Source of the DNA: Chitinophaga sp. LS1
Lineage (GTDB): Bacteria > Bacteroidota > Bacteroidia > Chitinophagales > Chitinophagaceae
Direction of reading: 5' to 3'
NCBI RefSeq assembly: GCF_034274695.1
Contig: NZ_CP128362.1
Coordinates: 3,288,501-3,352,500, forward strand
Length of the DNA stretch: 64,000 bases
How positions within the stretch are numbered: the stretch's first letter is position 1; each line of letters starts with the position of its first letter. Below, piece after piece: positions 43,999 through 53,024 of this stretch. The notes below the pieces were generated by a model that ran no database searches, had not been told where the DNA came from, and saw nothing but the letters and a program-made list of their open reading frames with translations. The position numbers were made by a program, and so were the translations under genes.

Positions 43999-45066
43999 AT
44001 GGAGCTTTTTAGTAAAGAAACAAAGACAGCCCTACAGGCACAGGAAGCAGCCCTGAGACTGGCATTTGCGCCGATCGCATTTCAGGCCACCCGCGCACTG
44101 CGTGACTTTGGCATTTTGGAAGTGATCAGCAACAGTGGTCCTGAGGGATTGACGATTGAAGAAGTATTAGAGAAAGTAAAACTGTCTCGTTATGCTGTAC
44201 GTGTATTGCTGGAGGCGGGGCTCGGTATGGAATTGCTGATTGTAAGTGAAGAGAAGAAGTATGCCCTGACCAAGACAGGTTACTTTATTCAACACGACAG
44301 ACTGACCCGCATCAATATGGATTTCTCCCAGGATATCTGTTACCTGGGTATGAACCACCTGAAGGAAAGTCTGGAAGAAGGCCGCCCTGCAGGTCTGAAA
44401 GAACTGGGTCCATGGGATACCATTTACCCGGGTTTACCACTCCTGCCACCTGAAATTGGCAAGAGCTGGTTCGACTTTGACCATTATTATTCCGATCTGG
44501 CCTTTCCACAGGCATTACAGATCGTATTTGCCAATAAACCACGCACCCTGCTTGACATTGGCGGTAATACCGGCAAATGGACACTGGCATGTACAAAACA
44601 TGACGCCGATGTTCGTGTGACCATGTTTGACCTGCCTGGTGAAATTGAAATTGCTGCGCAAAAGATGAAAGATGAGGGTGTAGCAGATCGTGTATCTTTC
44701 CACGAAGCGAATATCCTGGATGAAAGCCTGCCTTTTCCACAGGGATTCGATGCGATCTGGATGAGTCAGTTCCTCGACTGCTTCTCCGAAGAGCAAATTG
44801 TATCTATCCTGAAACGTTGCCGTGAAGCGCTGACCGAAAACGGTACTATCTATATCCTGGAACCATTCTGGAACAGGCAGCGTTTTAAGTCAGCTGCATT
44901 CAGTCTGCAGCAGACCAGCCTTTACTTTACCGCTATGGCCAATGGAAACAGTCAGATGTACCACACTGACGATTTCTTCAAATGCATTGCTGATGCAGGT
45001 CTGCGTATCGTAGAGGAAAACAACCAAATGGGCTTAAATTATACCCTCTTAAAGTGTCAAAAATGA
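43999..45066 (+). CDS. SAM-dependent O-methyltransferase-like protein
   Basis: The start chosen is ATG 43999 (MELFSKETKTALQAQEAAL); the longer frame runs into the preceding gene. The 355-residue protein has an N-terminal winged-helix dimerisation domain (about 25-100) and a C-terminal SAM domain with LLDIGGNTGKWTLAC, VTMFDLPGEIEIA and GFDAIWMSQFLDCFSE, matching Methyltransf_2. In the cluster it could methylate an aryl hydroxyl or ring position of the pigment. It overlaps the halogenase-like gene by four bases (ATGA). Confidence 0.85.
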   Translation: MELFSKETKTALQAQEAALRLAFAPIAFQATRALRDFGILEVISNSGPEGLTIEEVLEKVKLSRYAVRVLLEAGLGMELLIVSEEKKYALTKTGYFIQHDRLTRINMDFSQDICYLGMNHLKESLEEGRPAGLKELGPWDTIYPGLPLLPPEIGKSWFDFDHYYSDLAFPQALQIVFANKPRTLLDIGGNTGKWTLACTKHDADVRVTMFDLPGEIEIAAQKMKDEGVADRVSFHEANILDESLPFPQGFDAIWMSQFLDCFSEEQIVSILKRCREALTENGTIYILEPFWNRQRFKSAAFSLQQTSLYFTAMANGNSQMYHTDDFFKCIADAGLRIVEENNQMGLNYTLLKCQK

Positions 45067-46319
45067 GACAAAAAGTAGACGTCCTGGTCATTGGTGCCGG
45101 TCCTTCAGGAACTGTAGCTGCTTCTATCATTAAGCAGGCAGGTTATTCTGTGAAAATCGTCGAGAAATTACAATTCCCCCGCTTTGTGATCGGGGAGAGT
45201 TTGTTGCCCCGTTGTATGGAAGCCCTGCATGAAGCCAAATTCATTGATGCAGTTACTGCTCAGGGATTTCAGCAGAAGTTTGGCGCCAAGTTCGTAAAGG
45301 GCGACAAGATCTGTGATTTTACTTTTAAAGAGCAATTTACAGAGGGGTGGGATTGGACCTGGCAGGTAACCAGGGCCGATTTTGATAAAGCACTGGCAGA
45401 TGCTGTAGAAGCAATGGGTGTGCCGGTATGCTACAATACCACTGTGACCAATATCGAATTTAATGGCTCCGATTCTGTTACTACTGTAGAAGAAGCAGAA
45501 GGTAAACAGTATGAGATCGAAGCCCGTTTTATAGTAGATGGAAGTGGCTATGGTCGTGTGATTCCACGCCTCTTCAATCTCGAAAAGAACTCTAACTTAC
45601 AACCTCGTAAGGCACTGTTTGCCCACACAGTGGATGTAAACAGGTTGCAATATGACGAGCCTAACCGTATTACAGCGGTGGTGCACCGTCCAGGAACCTG
45701 GATCTGGATTATTCCATTCAGTTCCGGCAATACTTCGGTAGGTTTTGTAAGTGATCCATCTTTCCATAATGAGTTTTCAGGTACACCAGAAGAGCAGTTC
45801 CGGGCTATGCTGGCAGCAGAACCATATACCAGAGAGCGCTTCAAAGACGTAGACCTGGTGTTTGAACCACGTGTACTGGAATCATGGTCAGCCACCACAG
45901 ATAAGTTCTATGGAGAAGGATTTGTATTAACAGGTAATGTGACCGAATTCCTTGATCCGATCTTCTCATCTGGCGTAACTTTGGCTTGTGTATCTGCACA
46001 GACGGCATCTAAACTGGTGATTCGTAAGCTGAAAGGCGAAGCTGTAGATTGGGAAAAGGAATACATGCAACCCACTATGCAGGGGGTGAACACCTTCCGC
46101 TCTTATGTGATGGCATGGTATGAAGGTACCCTGGACAAGATCTTCTTTGCAAAGAATATTCAGCAGGATATGAAAAACCAGATATGTTCAGTACTGGCAG
46201 GTTATGTATGGGATGAAACCAATCCATATGTAAAGAACCATGAAAAAGGATTGCAACGTCTGGCACGTACCATCGAACTGATGGAAAAGATTGAGGAAGA
46301 AGGTAAAAACCTTGCATAG
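45063..46319 (+). CDS. FAD-dependent oxidoreductase, tryptophan-halogenase-like
   Basis: The start chosen is ATG 45063, coupled to the methyltransferase stop; the frame extends three codons further. The 418-residue flavoprotein has VLVIGAGPSGTVAASI for FAD, PRFVIGESLLP, and the WxWxIP motif of flavin halogenases in TWIWIIPFSSG, ending with NVTEFLDPIFSSGV. In the family it halogenates electron-rich substrates using FADH2 and chloride. Chitinophaga flexirubins are reported to be chlorinated, so aryl-ring chlorination fits. A plain hydroxylase/reductase is the alternative. Confidence 0.8.
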   Translation: MRQKVDVLVIGAGPSGTVAASIIKQAGYSVKIVEKLQFPRFVIGESLLPRCMEALHEAKFIDAVTAQGFQQKFGAKFVKGDKICDFTFKEQFTEGWDWTWQVTRADFDKALADAVEAMGVPVCYNTTVTNIEFNGSDSVTTVEEAEGKQYEIEARFIVDGSGYGRVIPRLFNLEKNSNLQPRKALFAHTVDVNRLQYDEPNRITAVVHRPGTWIWIIPFSSGNTSVGFVSDPSFHNEFSGTPEEQFRAMLAAEPYTRERFKDVDLVFEPRVLESWSATTDKFYGEGFVLTGNVTEFLDPIFSSGVTLACVSAQTASKLVIRKLKGEAVDWEKEYMQPTMQGVNTFRSYVMAWYEGTLDKIFFAKNIQQDMKNQICSVLAGYVWDETNPYVKNHEKGLQRLARTIELMEKIEEEGKNLA

Positions 46320-46339
46320 TATCATTTAATAGCGAAGAT

Positions 46340-46900
46340 TTGGATAGCACCGGGCTAAATATAACAGGAAGTGTGGTGATCCGGAACAACCGGATCTACA
46401 GGAATAATGAGGTGATCTGGGAGACACCTGAAAATCAGCCATTGCCTGACTTTTTGCGGGCGGCGTATGATCATATTTCAGGGCAGTATCCCAAATTTCA
46501 TAAGATGGATCATCTCAGCAAGCTGGGATGGCTGGCGGCAGAAGTCCTGTTACAGCACCGACCGTTTACCAGGTATGCACCTGAGCAGGTCGGATTGATA
46601 TTAGCCAATCGTAGCGCCAGTCTGGATACAGACCTGCGGTATTTTGATTCAATAAAGGAATTTCCCAGTCCGGCGTTGTTTGTATACACGCTGGCCAATA
46701 TAGTAATGGGGGAGATCAGCATCCGTCATGGATTCAAAGGAGAGAATGCGTTCTTTACTTCGGATCGTTATGATGAGGTGCTGCTCATGGATTATACAAA
46801 ACAGTTACTGACAGAAGGAGCCGTAAGTGCCGTATTGTGCGGATGGGTAGAGGTGATGGGAAGTGAGTACGAAGTGATCCTTCATCAGATAGAAAAATAA
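46340..46900 (+). CDS. Half-length ketosynthase-like protein without active-site Cys
   Basis: This 186-residue protein, starting with TTG, resembles only the N-terminal half of a ketosynthase: KMDHLSKLGWLAAEVLL, QVGLILANRSASLDTD, FPSPALFVYTLANIVMGEI and GAVSAVLCGWVEVMG follow the fold order. At the place of the catalytic Cys it reads FFTSDRYDEVLL. There is no C-terminal half with the two His. It is intact and in line with its neighbours, so it is probably a dedicated partner subunit, not a broken gene. Confidence 0.72.
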   Translation: MDSTGLNITGSVVIRNNRIYRNNEVIWETPENQPLPDFLRAAYDHISGQYPKFHKMDHLSKLGWLAAEVLLQHRPFTRYAPEQVGLILANRSASLDTDLRYFDSIKEFPSPALFVYTLANIVMGEISIRHGFKGENAFFTSDRYDEVLLMDYTKQLLTEGAVSAVLCGWVEVMGSEYEVILHQIEK

Positions 46901-46951
46901 TTTCTTTCCGTGGCCCACACAGTGGGGCACGCCGTTTAAAATAAAAATATC

Positions 46952-47215
46952 ATGGAAAATTTGATGGCTACACTCAAAGCCCAGATCATAGAGCAACTGA
47001 ACCTGCAGGAAGTAAAACCGGAGGATATCGGCGACGATACCCCCCTGTTCAAAGACGGACTGGGACTGGATTCCATCGATGCACTGGAACTGATCGTTCT
47101 GCTGCAGCAACATTATCGTATTCGTATTGCCAACCCTGAGCAGGGACCTGAAATCTTTCATTCCGTACGCTCAATTGCCAATTTCATCACAGCACATCAG
47201 CAACAAAATCAATAG
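46952..47215 (+). CDS. Acyl carrier protein 2
   Basis: An 87-residue carrier protein with the phosphopantetheine Ser41 in GLGLDSIDALELIVLL. It is closer to aryl-polyene and polyketide ACPs than to housekeeping FabD-operon ACPs. It lies between the half-ketosynthase and a full ketosynthase, which starts four bases after its stop codon. Confidence 0.92.
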   Translation: MENLMATLKAQIIEQLNLQEVKPEDIGDDTPLFKDGLGLDSIDALELIVLLQQHYRIRIANPEQGPEIFHSVRSIANFITAHQQQNQ

Positions 47216-47218
47216 ACC

Positions 47219-48427
47219 ATGGGCGGAAACGATGTTTGGGTATTAGGTGGTGGCGTCATTTGCGGTATTGGTAACAACGTACCGGAGTGTATTGCGGCTT
47301 TCCGGCAAATAAAGCCGGGTATGACCACTATGCAATACCTGACCTCCACACATCGCGACAGCTTTCCGGTAGTAGAAGTAAAAGCTGACAACGCTACGCT
47401 GGCTGCAAAGTCAGGTCTCCCTGCCCACATCAGCAGAACAGCACTGCTCAGTGCCGTTGCTGTAAAGGAAGCATGGGAGAGCGCAAGGCTGGGCAATATC
47501 CGCGAATACCGGGTAGGTCTCGTCTCAGCCAATACCGTAGGGGGTATGGACAAAACGGAAGACTTCTTCGCCGAATACCTGCAGGATAATCAATCCGGCA
47601 GATTGCGCGATGTAGTCAACCACGAATGTGGCAGCATCACTGAACTGGTAGCCGATATGCTGGGCATCCGCCATCATGTATCTACTATCAGTACAGCTTG
47701 TTCTTCCTCTGCAAATGCGATTATGTATGGCGCCAGATTGCTCAAAAACAACCTGGTCGACGTTGTGATTGCAGGAGGTACGGATGCCCTGACCCGCTTC
47801 ACCCTCAATGGATTTAACACCCTCATGATCCTCGATCAGAAAGCCTGTCGTCCATTTGACGATACCCGCACTGGTCTGAACCTTGGAGAAGGCGCCGGCT
47901 ACATCGTAATGGTCAGCGATGCCATTGCACAAAAGATGGACATCCAGCCATGGTGTAAACTGACGGGTTATGCCAATGCCAATGATGCTTACCACCAAAC
48001 GGCTTCTTCGCCTGATGGTATTGGTAACTACCTGGCTATGCAGCAAGCGATGGAAATGGCAGGCATCACTACTGAGGACATGAGTTATATCAACCTGCAT
48101 GGTACAGGTACACTCAACAATGATCTGTCAGAAGGTACTGCCATTCAGCGTTTATTTGGGAATGCCGTGCCTCCGGCCAGCAGCACCAAATCGTTCACCG
48201 GTCACACATTGGGTGCCAGTGGTGGTATAGAAGCTGTATTTGCTGCACTGGCAGTGAAAGAGGGTTATCTTTACCCCAATGCACAATTCAGCCATCAGAT
48301 GAAGGAACTGAACTTTTCGCCGGTGACAAAATTTTCAGAAGGCAATGTGATCAACAATGTCATGTCAAACTCTTTTGGATTCGGCGGAAACTGTTCCAGC
48401 CTTGTCTTCTCGAAGGAAAATAGTTAG
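47219..48427 (+). CDS. Beta-ketoacyl-ACP synthase
   Basis: A 402-residue ketosynthase with a complete catalytic triad: Cys161 in ISTACSSSANA, His294 in NLHGTGTLNND and His329 in SFTGHTLGASGG. Its downstream neighbour is a ketosynthase-fold protein without the Cys, five bases away. The pair is arranged like a KS:chain-length-factor pair of type II polyketide systems (ApeO:ApeC in aryl-polyene clusters). It probably performs most chain extensions. Confidence 0.9.
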   Translation: MGGNDVWVLGGGVICGIGNNVPECIAAFRQIKPGMTTMQYLTSTHRDSFPVVEVKADNATLAAKSGLPAHISRTALLSAVAVKEAWESARLGNIREYRVGLVSANTVGGMDKTEDFFAEYLQDNQSGRLRDVVNHECGSITELVADMLGIRHHVSTISTACSSSANAIMYGARLLKNNLVDVVIAGGTDALTRFTLNGFNTLMILDQKACRPFDDTRTGLNLGEGAGYIVMVSDAIAQKMDIQPWCKLTGYANANDAYHQTASSPDGIGNYLAMQQAMEMAGITTEDMSYINLHGTGTLNNDLSEGTAIQRLFGNAVPPASSTKSFTGHTLGASGGIEAVFAALAVKEGYLYPNAQFSHQMKELNFSPVTKFSEGNVINNVMSNSFGFGGNCSSLVFSKENS

Positions 48428-48432
48428 GAACT

Positions 48433-49452
48433 ATGAACATTTACATAAATGGAACGGGTTGTGTCTCGCCGCTGGAAACAGCGATAGAAGGGCGTTTGCC
48501 ATCGGCCGCGCCTTTGTACGACAATATCCGTCTCAAAGCGGCAGAACCTGATTACAAGCAATGGATCGACATCAAGATGATCCGCAGGATGAGCCGTGTC
48601 ATTAAAATGGGCGTAGCTGCAGCACAATTGAGTCTTCAGGAAGCTGGGATTTCCAAACCGGAAGGCATCATCACAGGCACTGCATATGGTTGCCTGGATG
48701 ATACAGGTGTGTTCCTCACCAAAATGGTTAACCAGAACGAAGAAATGCTGACACCAACGGCATTCATACAGTCTACCCACAATACAGTGGCTGGACAGAT
48801 AGCTCTTCTACTGGAATGCCATGCTTATAATAATACTTTTGTACACAAGGGCTTTTCTTTCGAACATGCACTCATAGATAGTATCATGCAGCTGCGCGAA
48901 GGAAAGATATCCAACATACTGGCAGGGGCGATGGATGAGCTGACGAATCACAGCTTTAATATCCTTTCCCGTTTCAATTTATTTAAACATGCGCATGCCG
49001 GAGAAGGCGCCGCCTGCTTTGTGCTCAGCACAAAGCAGGGGCCGAATGCCATTGCGAAACTGAAAGGAGTGTCTGTGTTGTATAAACCGGATTCTTTTGA
49101 AGAAGTGGCTGCTGATATCGTTGGTTTTCTTGCCGCACATAATTGTAGTCAGGAAGATGTAGACCTGGTTATTACAGGTCGTAACGGTGACCCGGCAGGG
49201 GATGCGTGGTATGAGCATGTGGAAAATAAGTTATTTAGTGAGTTGCCTGTGGCGCATTTTAAACATCTGTGCGGAGAGTATCCTACTGCCAATGCATTCG
49301 GTACCTGGATGGCCAGCAGAATCATTGCCAGCCAGGAAGTTTCACCTGCTGTATTATTCAAGGGAAATGCGCCATCATCGATAAAGAAGTTATTGTTGTA
49401 CAATCATCATGATGCTACGCATCATTCGATGATCCTCTTATCAATATGCTGA
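48433..49452 (+). CDS. Ketosynthase-like chain-length-factor-type protein, no active-site Cys
   Basis: The 339-residue protein has a ketosynthase fold: MNIYINGTGCVSPLE, MSRVIKMGVAAAQLSLQEAG, IITGTAYGCLDDTG, QSTHNTVAGQIALLLECHAYNN. Where the catalytic Cys should be it reads FVHKGFSFEHALI, and the HGT and GH motifs are lost; GDPAGDAWYE and EYPTANAFGTW stand in those regions. It is likely the chain-length factor that pairs with the ketosynthase at 47219. It overlaps the next gene by seven bases. Confidence 0.8.
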   Translation: MNIYINGTGCVSPLETAIEGRLPSAAPLYDNIRLKAAEPDYKQWIDIKMIRRMSRVIKMGVAAAQLSLQEAGISKPEGIITGTAYGCLDDTGVFLTKMVNQNEEMLTPTAFIQSTHNTVAGQIALLLECHAYNNTFVHKGFSFEHALIDSIMQLREGKISNILAGAMDELTNHSFNILSRFNLFKHAHAGEGAACFVLSTKQGPNAIAKLKGVSVLYKPDSFEEVAADIVGFLAAHNCSQEDVDLVITGRNGDPAGDAWYEHVENKLFSELPVAHFKHLCGEYPTANAFGTWMASRIIASQEVSPAVLFKGNAPSSIKKLLLYNHHDATHHSMILLSIC

Positions 49453-50207
49453 CACACCGGAATACAAATATCGTCCTGATTGCACTTATTGCACTGTTTC
49501 TATGGCTGTCATTGCCATGGTGGGCATTTGTATTGCTGTTTATTCCTTATTCAGGCGCACTCGTATGGGGCGCCATGCAGATTCAGTCGGGCTTTTTTCT
49601 GAAAGCAGTATGTGCTGCAGAGACCTCAGAGAAAGTAGTGGCCCTGACATTTGACGATGGTCCACTCACTGAATTTACCCCACAGATACTCGATATTTTA
49701 CACAAAGCACAGGCACCTGCTGCTTTCTTTTGCATTGGCAACAGGATAGCAGGACAGGAAGCTTTGCTGAATAGAATAGATGCAGAAGGACATGTGATCG
49801 GGAATCACAGCTTCTCCCATCACTTCTGGTTTGACCTGTATCCTGCAAAGAAAATGCTGGCAGAATTACAACAGGTAGATTCCGCTATTGAACAGGTGAC
49901 AGGCAAAAGGCCCCGCCTCTTCCGCCCACCCTATGGTGTGACAAATCCGAATGTACGCAGGGCTGTACAGAGAGGAAAATACACGGCCATTGGCTGGAAT
50001 ATCCGTTCGCTGGATACAGTGGCCAAACAGGCAGATGAACTGATGAACAGGATTTTGTCTGGTTTGAAACCTGGTGCTGTCATTCTCATGCATGATTCAA
50101 TCCCCCTCACAGTAGAAATACTGCCGGCATTGATCGCGCACATACGTGAACAGGGATATACTATTAAAAGAATTGATCAATTACTAAATATACCCGCATA
50201 TGCGTAG
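49446..50207 (+). CDS. Polysaccharide deacetylase family protein
   Basis: The 253-residue protein has two N-terminal membrane segments (about 8-45) and a NodB-type domain with VALTFDDGPLTEF, the metal motif HSFSHH, FRPPYGVTNP and ILMHDS. Family members remove N-acetyl groups from glycans using a metal. It is anchored with the catalytic part outside the inner membrane. In pigment clusters such a protein may act on a sugar added by the nearby glycosyltransferase; this is inferred. It overlaps the LolA gene by eight bases. Confidence 0.87.
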   Translation: MLTHRNTNIVLIALIALFLWLSLPWWAFVLLFIPYSGALVWGAMQIQSGFFLKAVCAAETSEKVVALTFDDGPLTEFTPQILDILHKAQAPAAFFCIGNRIAGQEALLNRIDAEGHVIGNHSFSHHFWFDLYPAKKMLAELQQVDSAIEQVTGKRPRLFRPPYGVTNPNVRRAVQRGKYTAIGWNIRSLDTVAKQADELMNRILSGLKPGAVILMHDSIPLTVEILPALIAHIREQGYTIKRIDQLLNIPAYA

Positions 50208-50838
50208 ATGGATAATAGCATTGATAATGATGTGTGGTGTGGTGCAGGCAAATGCCCAACAGCATCAGGGATATAAACCGGTAGCAGACATAGCTGGTTT
50301 CAAGCAGCAGTTTGCCACAGCCTCCCGTCAGACGCAGTCTATACAATGTGATTTCGTGCAGGAAAAGAACCTGAGCATGTTGGCAGACAAGATCACTTCC
50401 AAAGGTAAGTTCTGGTTCAAGAAAGAAAATAAGGTAAGAATGGAGTATACCACTCCATCGTACTACCTGCTGGTGATGAATGGCAAAGACATCAAAACTA
50501 AAGATGGTCAGAAAGAAAGTCATGTATCTACAAAGGGCAACAAACTGTTCGAGCAGATCAACAAGATCACTGTGGATTGTGTACAGGGGAATGTAGTGGA
50601 CAATGCAGATTTTAAAACCACCATCCTTGAAAGCACCGCTGGTTACCTGCTGGAAATGACACCAGTGAACAAACAGCTGGCACAGTACTTCAAGACGATC
50701 GTACTGCTGGTAGACAAGAAAGATCTGACTGTGAATAAGATTGAGATGTACGAAGCCGGTGGAGACAATACCACCATCAGCTTTCTGCACAAACAACTGA
50801 ATGTAAATATACCGGATGCGACTTTTGCTGCTAAATAG
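50200..50838 (+). CDS. LolA-like outer-membrane lipoprotein carrier
   Basis: The 212-residue periplasmic protein has a signal peptide (MRRWIIALIMMCGVVQANAQ) and a LolA-type half-barrel: IQCDFVQEKNLSMLADKITSKG, FWFKKENKVRMEYTTP and YYLLVMNGKDI. LolA-like proteins bind hydrophobic acyl chains; aryl-polyene clusters have one (ApeL-like), probably for moving the acylated pigment across the periplasm. It overlaps the following lipoprotein gene by 23 bases. Confidence 0.85.
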   Translation: MRRWIIALIMMCGVVQANAQQHQGYKPVADIAGFKQQFATASRQTQSIQCDFVQEKNLSMLADKITSKGKFWFKKENKVRMEYTTPSYYLLVMNGKDIKTKDGQKESHVSTKGNKLFEQINKITVDCVQGNVVDNADFKTTILESTAGYLLEMTPVNKQLAQYFKTIVLLVDKKDLTVNKIEMYEAGGDNTTISFLHKQLNVNIPDATFAAK

Positions 50839-51436
50839 TCTGTTGCTACTATGCATACTGACCAGCTGTACCAATGTATACAAAGACCTGCGACAGACAA
50901 CGGGCGATCCTGCCTGCATTACGCAGTTCAGACCACAGTTTGACAATACATTGTACAGCACACAGGTAGATGTGATGAAACATCACCTGAGTGGTTTACT
51001 GTTTTTCAAGCAAATGCCGGATAGCAGTCAGCGGGTGGTGTTTGCAAATGAGATGGGCTTTAAATTCTTCGACTTTGAGTTTACAAAAGACGGACAGTTC
51101 ATCAAGCATTACATGATGGACAAGATGGATAAGAAGGCGGTCGTGAAGACGTTGAGAGGGGATTTTGAGCTGGTATTATTACATCCTGATTTACGGCAGG
51201 CAACAGTTAAGAAGGATGATAAGTTTCGCTATGTAGTCGTGCCTACAGCAAAAGGGAACAACTATTATATCACCGACACTACCTGTACAAAGCTGGAAAG
51301 GGTTGAAAAATCATCTTCCCGCAAACCGGTAGTAAAAGCCTGGCTCACGGATTATAAAAATGGTGTGCCGGATACAATCCTGATCAGACATCAGGGATTC
51401 AAATTTAATATTTCACTACAACGCGTACAGAAATAA
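50816..51436 (+). CDS. Lipoprotein of unknown function
   Basis: A 206-residue protein with a lipobox LTSC (MRLLLLNSLLLLCILTSC). The family is not recognised. The mature part is mostly predicted beta structure with charged strands, for example VVFANEMGFKFFDFEF. Its position between LolA and a dehydratase suggests an outer-membrane acceptor role for the pigment, as for the lipoproteins of other aryl-polyene clusters. The ATG overlaps the LolA gene, and the next gene starts at its last stop base. Confidence 0.75.
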   Translation: MRLLLLNSLLLLCILTSCTNVYKDLRQTTGDPACITQFRPQFDNTLYSTQVDVMKHHLSGLLFFKQMPDSSQRVVFANEMGFKFFDFEFTKDGQFIKHYMMDKMDKKAVVKTLRGDFELVLLHPDLRQATVKKDDKFRYVVVPTAKGNNYYITDTTCTKLERVEKSSSRKPVVKAWLTDYKNGVPDTILIRHQGFKFNISLQRVQK

Positions 51437-51807
51437 TGTTAGCAGGAAAATTATATACACTGGAACAGACATTACAGGAGGCAGCAGACAGCGCCACTTA
51501 TCGTATCGTGCTGAATGCGCAGCATCCTGTATTTGAAGGCCATTTCCCCGGGCGCCCTGTGGTCCCTGGTGTAACGATGATGCAAACCATCCAGGAACTA
51601 CTGGAAGGCAAGTTACAGCAGAAGGTGGTGCTGAAAAAAGCCAGCCAGATGAAGTTCCTGAACATGATCGATCCAAATGCAAACCCGCAGGTGGACGTGA
51701 CTATTCAGCACAAGGAACAGGAAGGAGAAATCAAAGTGACAGCCTCGCTGAAGTTTGATGTGCTCACATTTATGAAATTTCAGGGATCATTCGTAACCGC
51801 TTCATGA
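51436..51807 (+). CDS. Hotdog-fold 3-hydroxyacyl-ACP dehydratase-like protein lacking the catalytic Glu
   Basis: The 123-residue hotdog protein has the FabZ/ApeI loop FEGHFPGRPVVPGV with catalytic His36. The residue that should be the catalytic Glu, 14 places on, is Gln50 (in VTMMQTIQE). It thus has the opposite loss to the hotdog protein at 41247. The two could form a heterodimer with one complete His/Glu site, dehydrating 3-hydroxyacyl-ACP to the conjugated polyene. It overlaps the glycosyltransferase gene by four bases. Confidence 0.85.
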   Translation: MLAGKLYTLEQTLQEAADSATYRIVLNAQHPVFEGHFPGRPVVPGVTMMQTIQELLEGKLQQKVVLKKASQMKFLNMIDPNANPQVDVTIQHKEQEGEIKVTASLKFDVLTFMKFQGSFVTAS

Positions 51808-53009
51808 CGGAACAGCCAATATACAACGATCAGTTTTCGGCACGCAAAGTAGCCGTATTGATTCCTACCTACAACAATGCCGGCACACTCAAAGCTGTGC
51901 TACAGGATGTATTATCCTATACTCACCACGTGATTGTTGTGAACGATGGCAGCACGGATAGTACTACTGCTATCCTGGATGAGTTTCCGCACCTTCAACG
52001 GGTGGAGTACACGCCTAACAAAGGAAAAGGTATTGCCCTGCGCAGAGGCTTTAAGTACGCCATGCAGCAGGGGTATGATTATGTGATCACTATGGATGCT
52101 GATGGGCAGCACTTTGCTTCAGACCTGCCGGTGATGTTGGACATGGTGAGCACGCATCCTAAGTCCATCGTGATTGGTGCACGTAATTTGCAACAGGAAA
52201 ACATGCCCGGCAAAAATACATTTGCCAACAAGTTTTCCAACTTCTGGTTCTATGTGGAAACAGGGTTGAAAATGCCGGACACACAATCCGGTTATCGCCT
52301 GTATCCAATATATGCTATGAAGGGCATGCACTTCTGGTGTACAAAATATGAATTTGAAATAGAAGTAATGGTGCGCAGTGCCTGGAAGGGTATAGGCATC
52401 GATTCAGCGCCTGTAAAGGTATATTATCCGCCAGCAGAAGAGCGGGTTTCTCACTTCCGCCCGCTGCGTGATTTTTCCCGTATCAGTGTATTGAACACGG
52501 TATTGGTGCTGATCACTTTTCTGTATATCAAGCCACGTGACTTTATCCGCTACCTCTTCAAAAAGGAGAGCTGGAAGAGTATCTGGAATGATCATATTCT
52601 GAACAGGAATGAATCCAATGCGAAGAAGGCAGCAGCCATCGCGTTGGGGGTGTTCCTGGGTATCGTACCCATCTGGGGTTTTCAGCTACTGAGCGCTTAC
52701 CTGCTGGCAGCGAGATTAAAACTCAACAAGGCTTTGGTACTGATAGCATGTAATATCAGCGTACCGCCCATGATCCCTTTTATCATCTTTGTCAGCTTTG
52801 CAACAGGTAAGTTCTGGATGAAAAATGGCAGTATGACCATCAACTTTAGCAAGCAACTGAGCTTTGAAACGGTGAAGCTGAACTTTGAACAATATCTCTA
52901 TGGTAGTATTACGCTTTCGATCGTGGCTGGCTTGCTGGCAGGATTGATAGTGTATGCATTACTTTCTATATTCAGGAACGATCCTGTAAAACAAGACCAG
53001 CCAATTTAG
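51804..53009 (+). CDS. Family 2 glycosyltransferase fused to DUF2062 domain
   Basis: This 401-residue protein has a GT-A domain (about 1-215) with VAVLIPTYNNAGTL, VIVVNDGSTDST, the DxD motif in TMDADGQH and DTQSGYRLYP. The C-terminal part (about 255-395) is a DUF2062 membrane domain with LGVFLGIVPIWGFQLLSAY. It resembles dolichyl-phosphate mannose synthase-like enzymes that put sugars on polyprenyl phosphate or lipids. In aryl-polyene clusters a glycosyltransferase/acyltransferase gene is at this place. The sugar is unknown. Confidence 0.88.
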   Translation: MTEQPIYNDQFSARKVAVLIPTYNNAGTLKAVLQDVLSYTHHVIVVNDGSTDSTTAILDEFPHLQRVEYTPNKGKGIALRRGFKYAMQQGYDYVITMDADGQHFASDLPVMLDMVSTHPKSIVIGARNLQQENMPGKNTFANKFSNFWFYVETGLKMPDTQSGYRLYPIYAMKGMHFWCTKYEFEIEVMVRSAWKGIGIDSAPVKVYYPPAEERVSHFRPLRDFSRISVLNTVLVLITFLYIKPRDFIRYLFKKESWKSIWNDHILNRNESNAKKAAAIALGVFLGIVPIWGFQLLSAYLLAARLKLNKALVLIACNISVPPMIPFIIFVSFATGKFWMKNGSMTINFSKQLSFETVKLNFEQYLYGSITLSIVAGLLAGLIVYALLSIFRNDPVKQDQPI

Positions 53010-53024
53010 TTAAGCATTATCAGT

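Noticed and set aside
46340..46900. Broken ketosynthase pseudogene
   Set aside because: The frame is intact, has normal codon use and keeps operon spacing; no remnant of a C-terminal half follows it. It is better treated as a real short protein.
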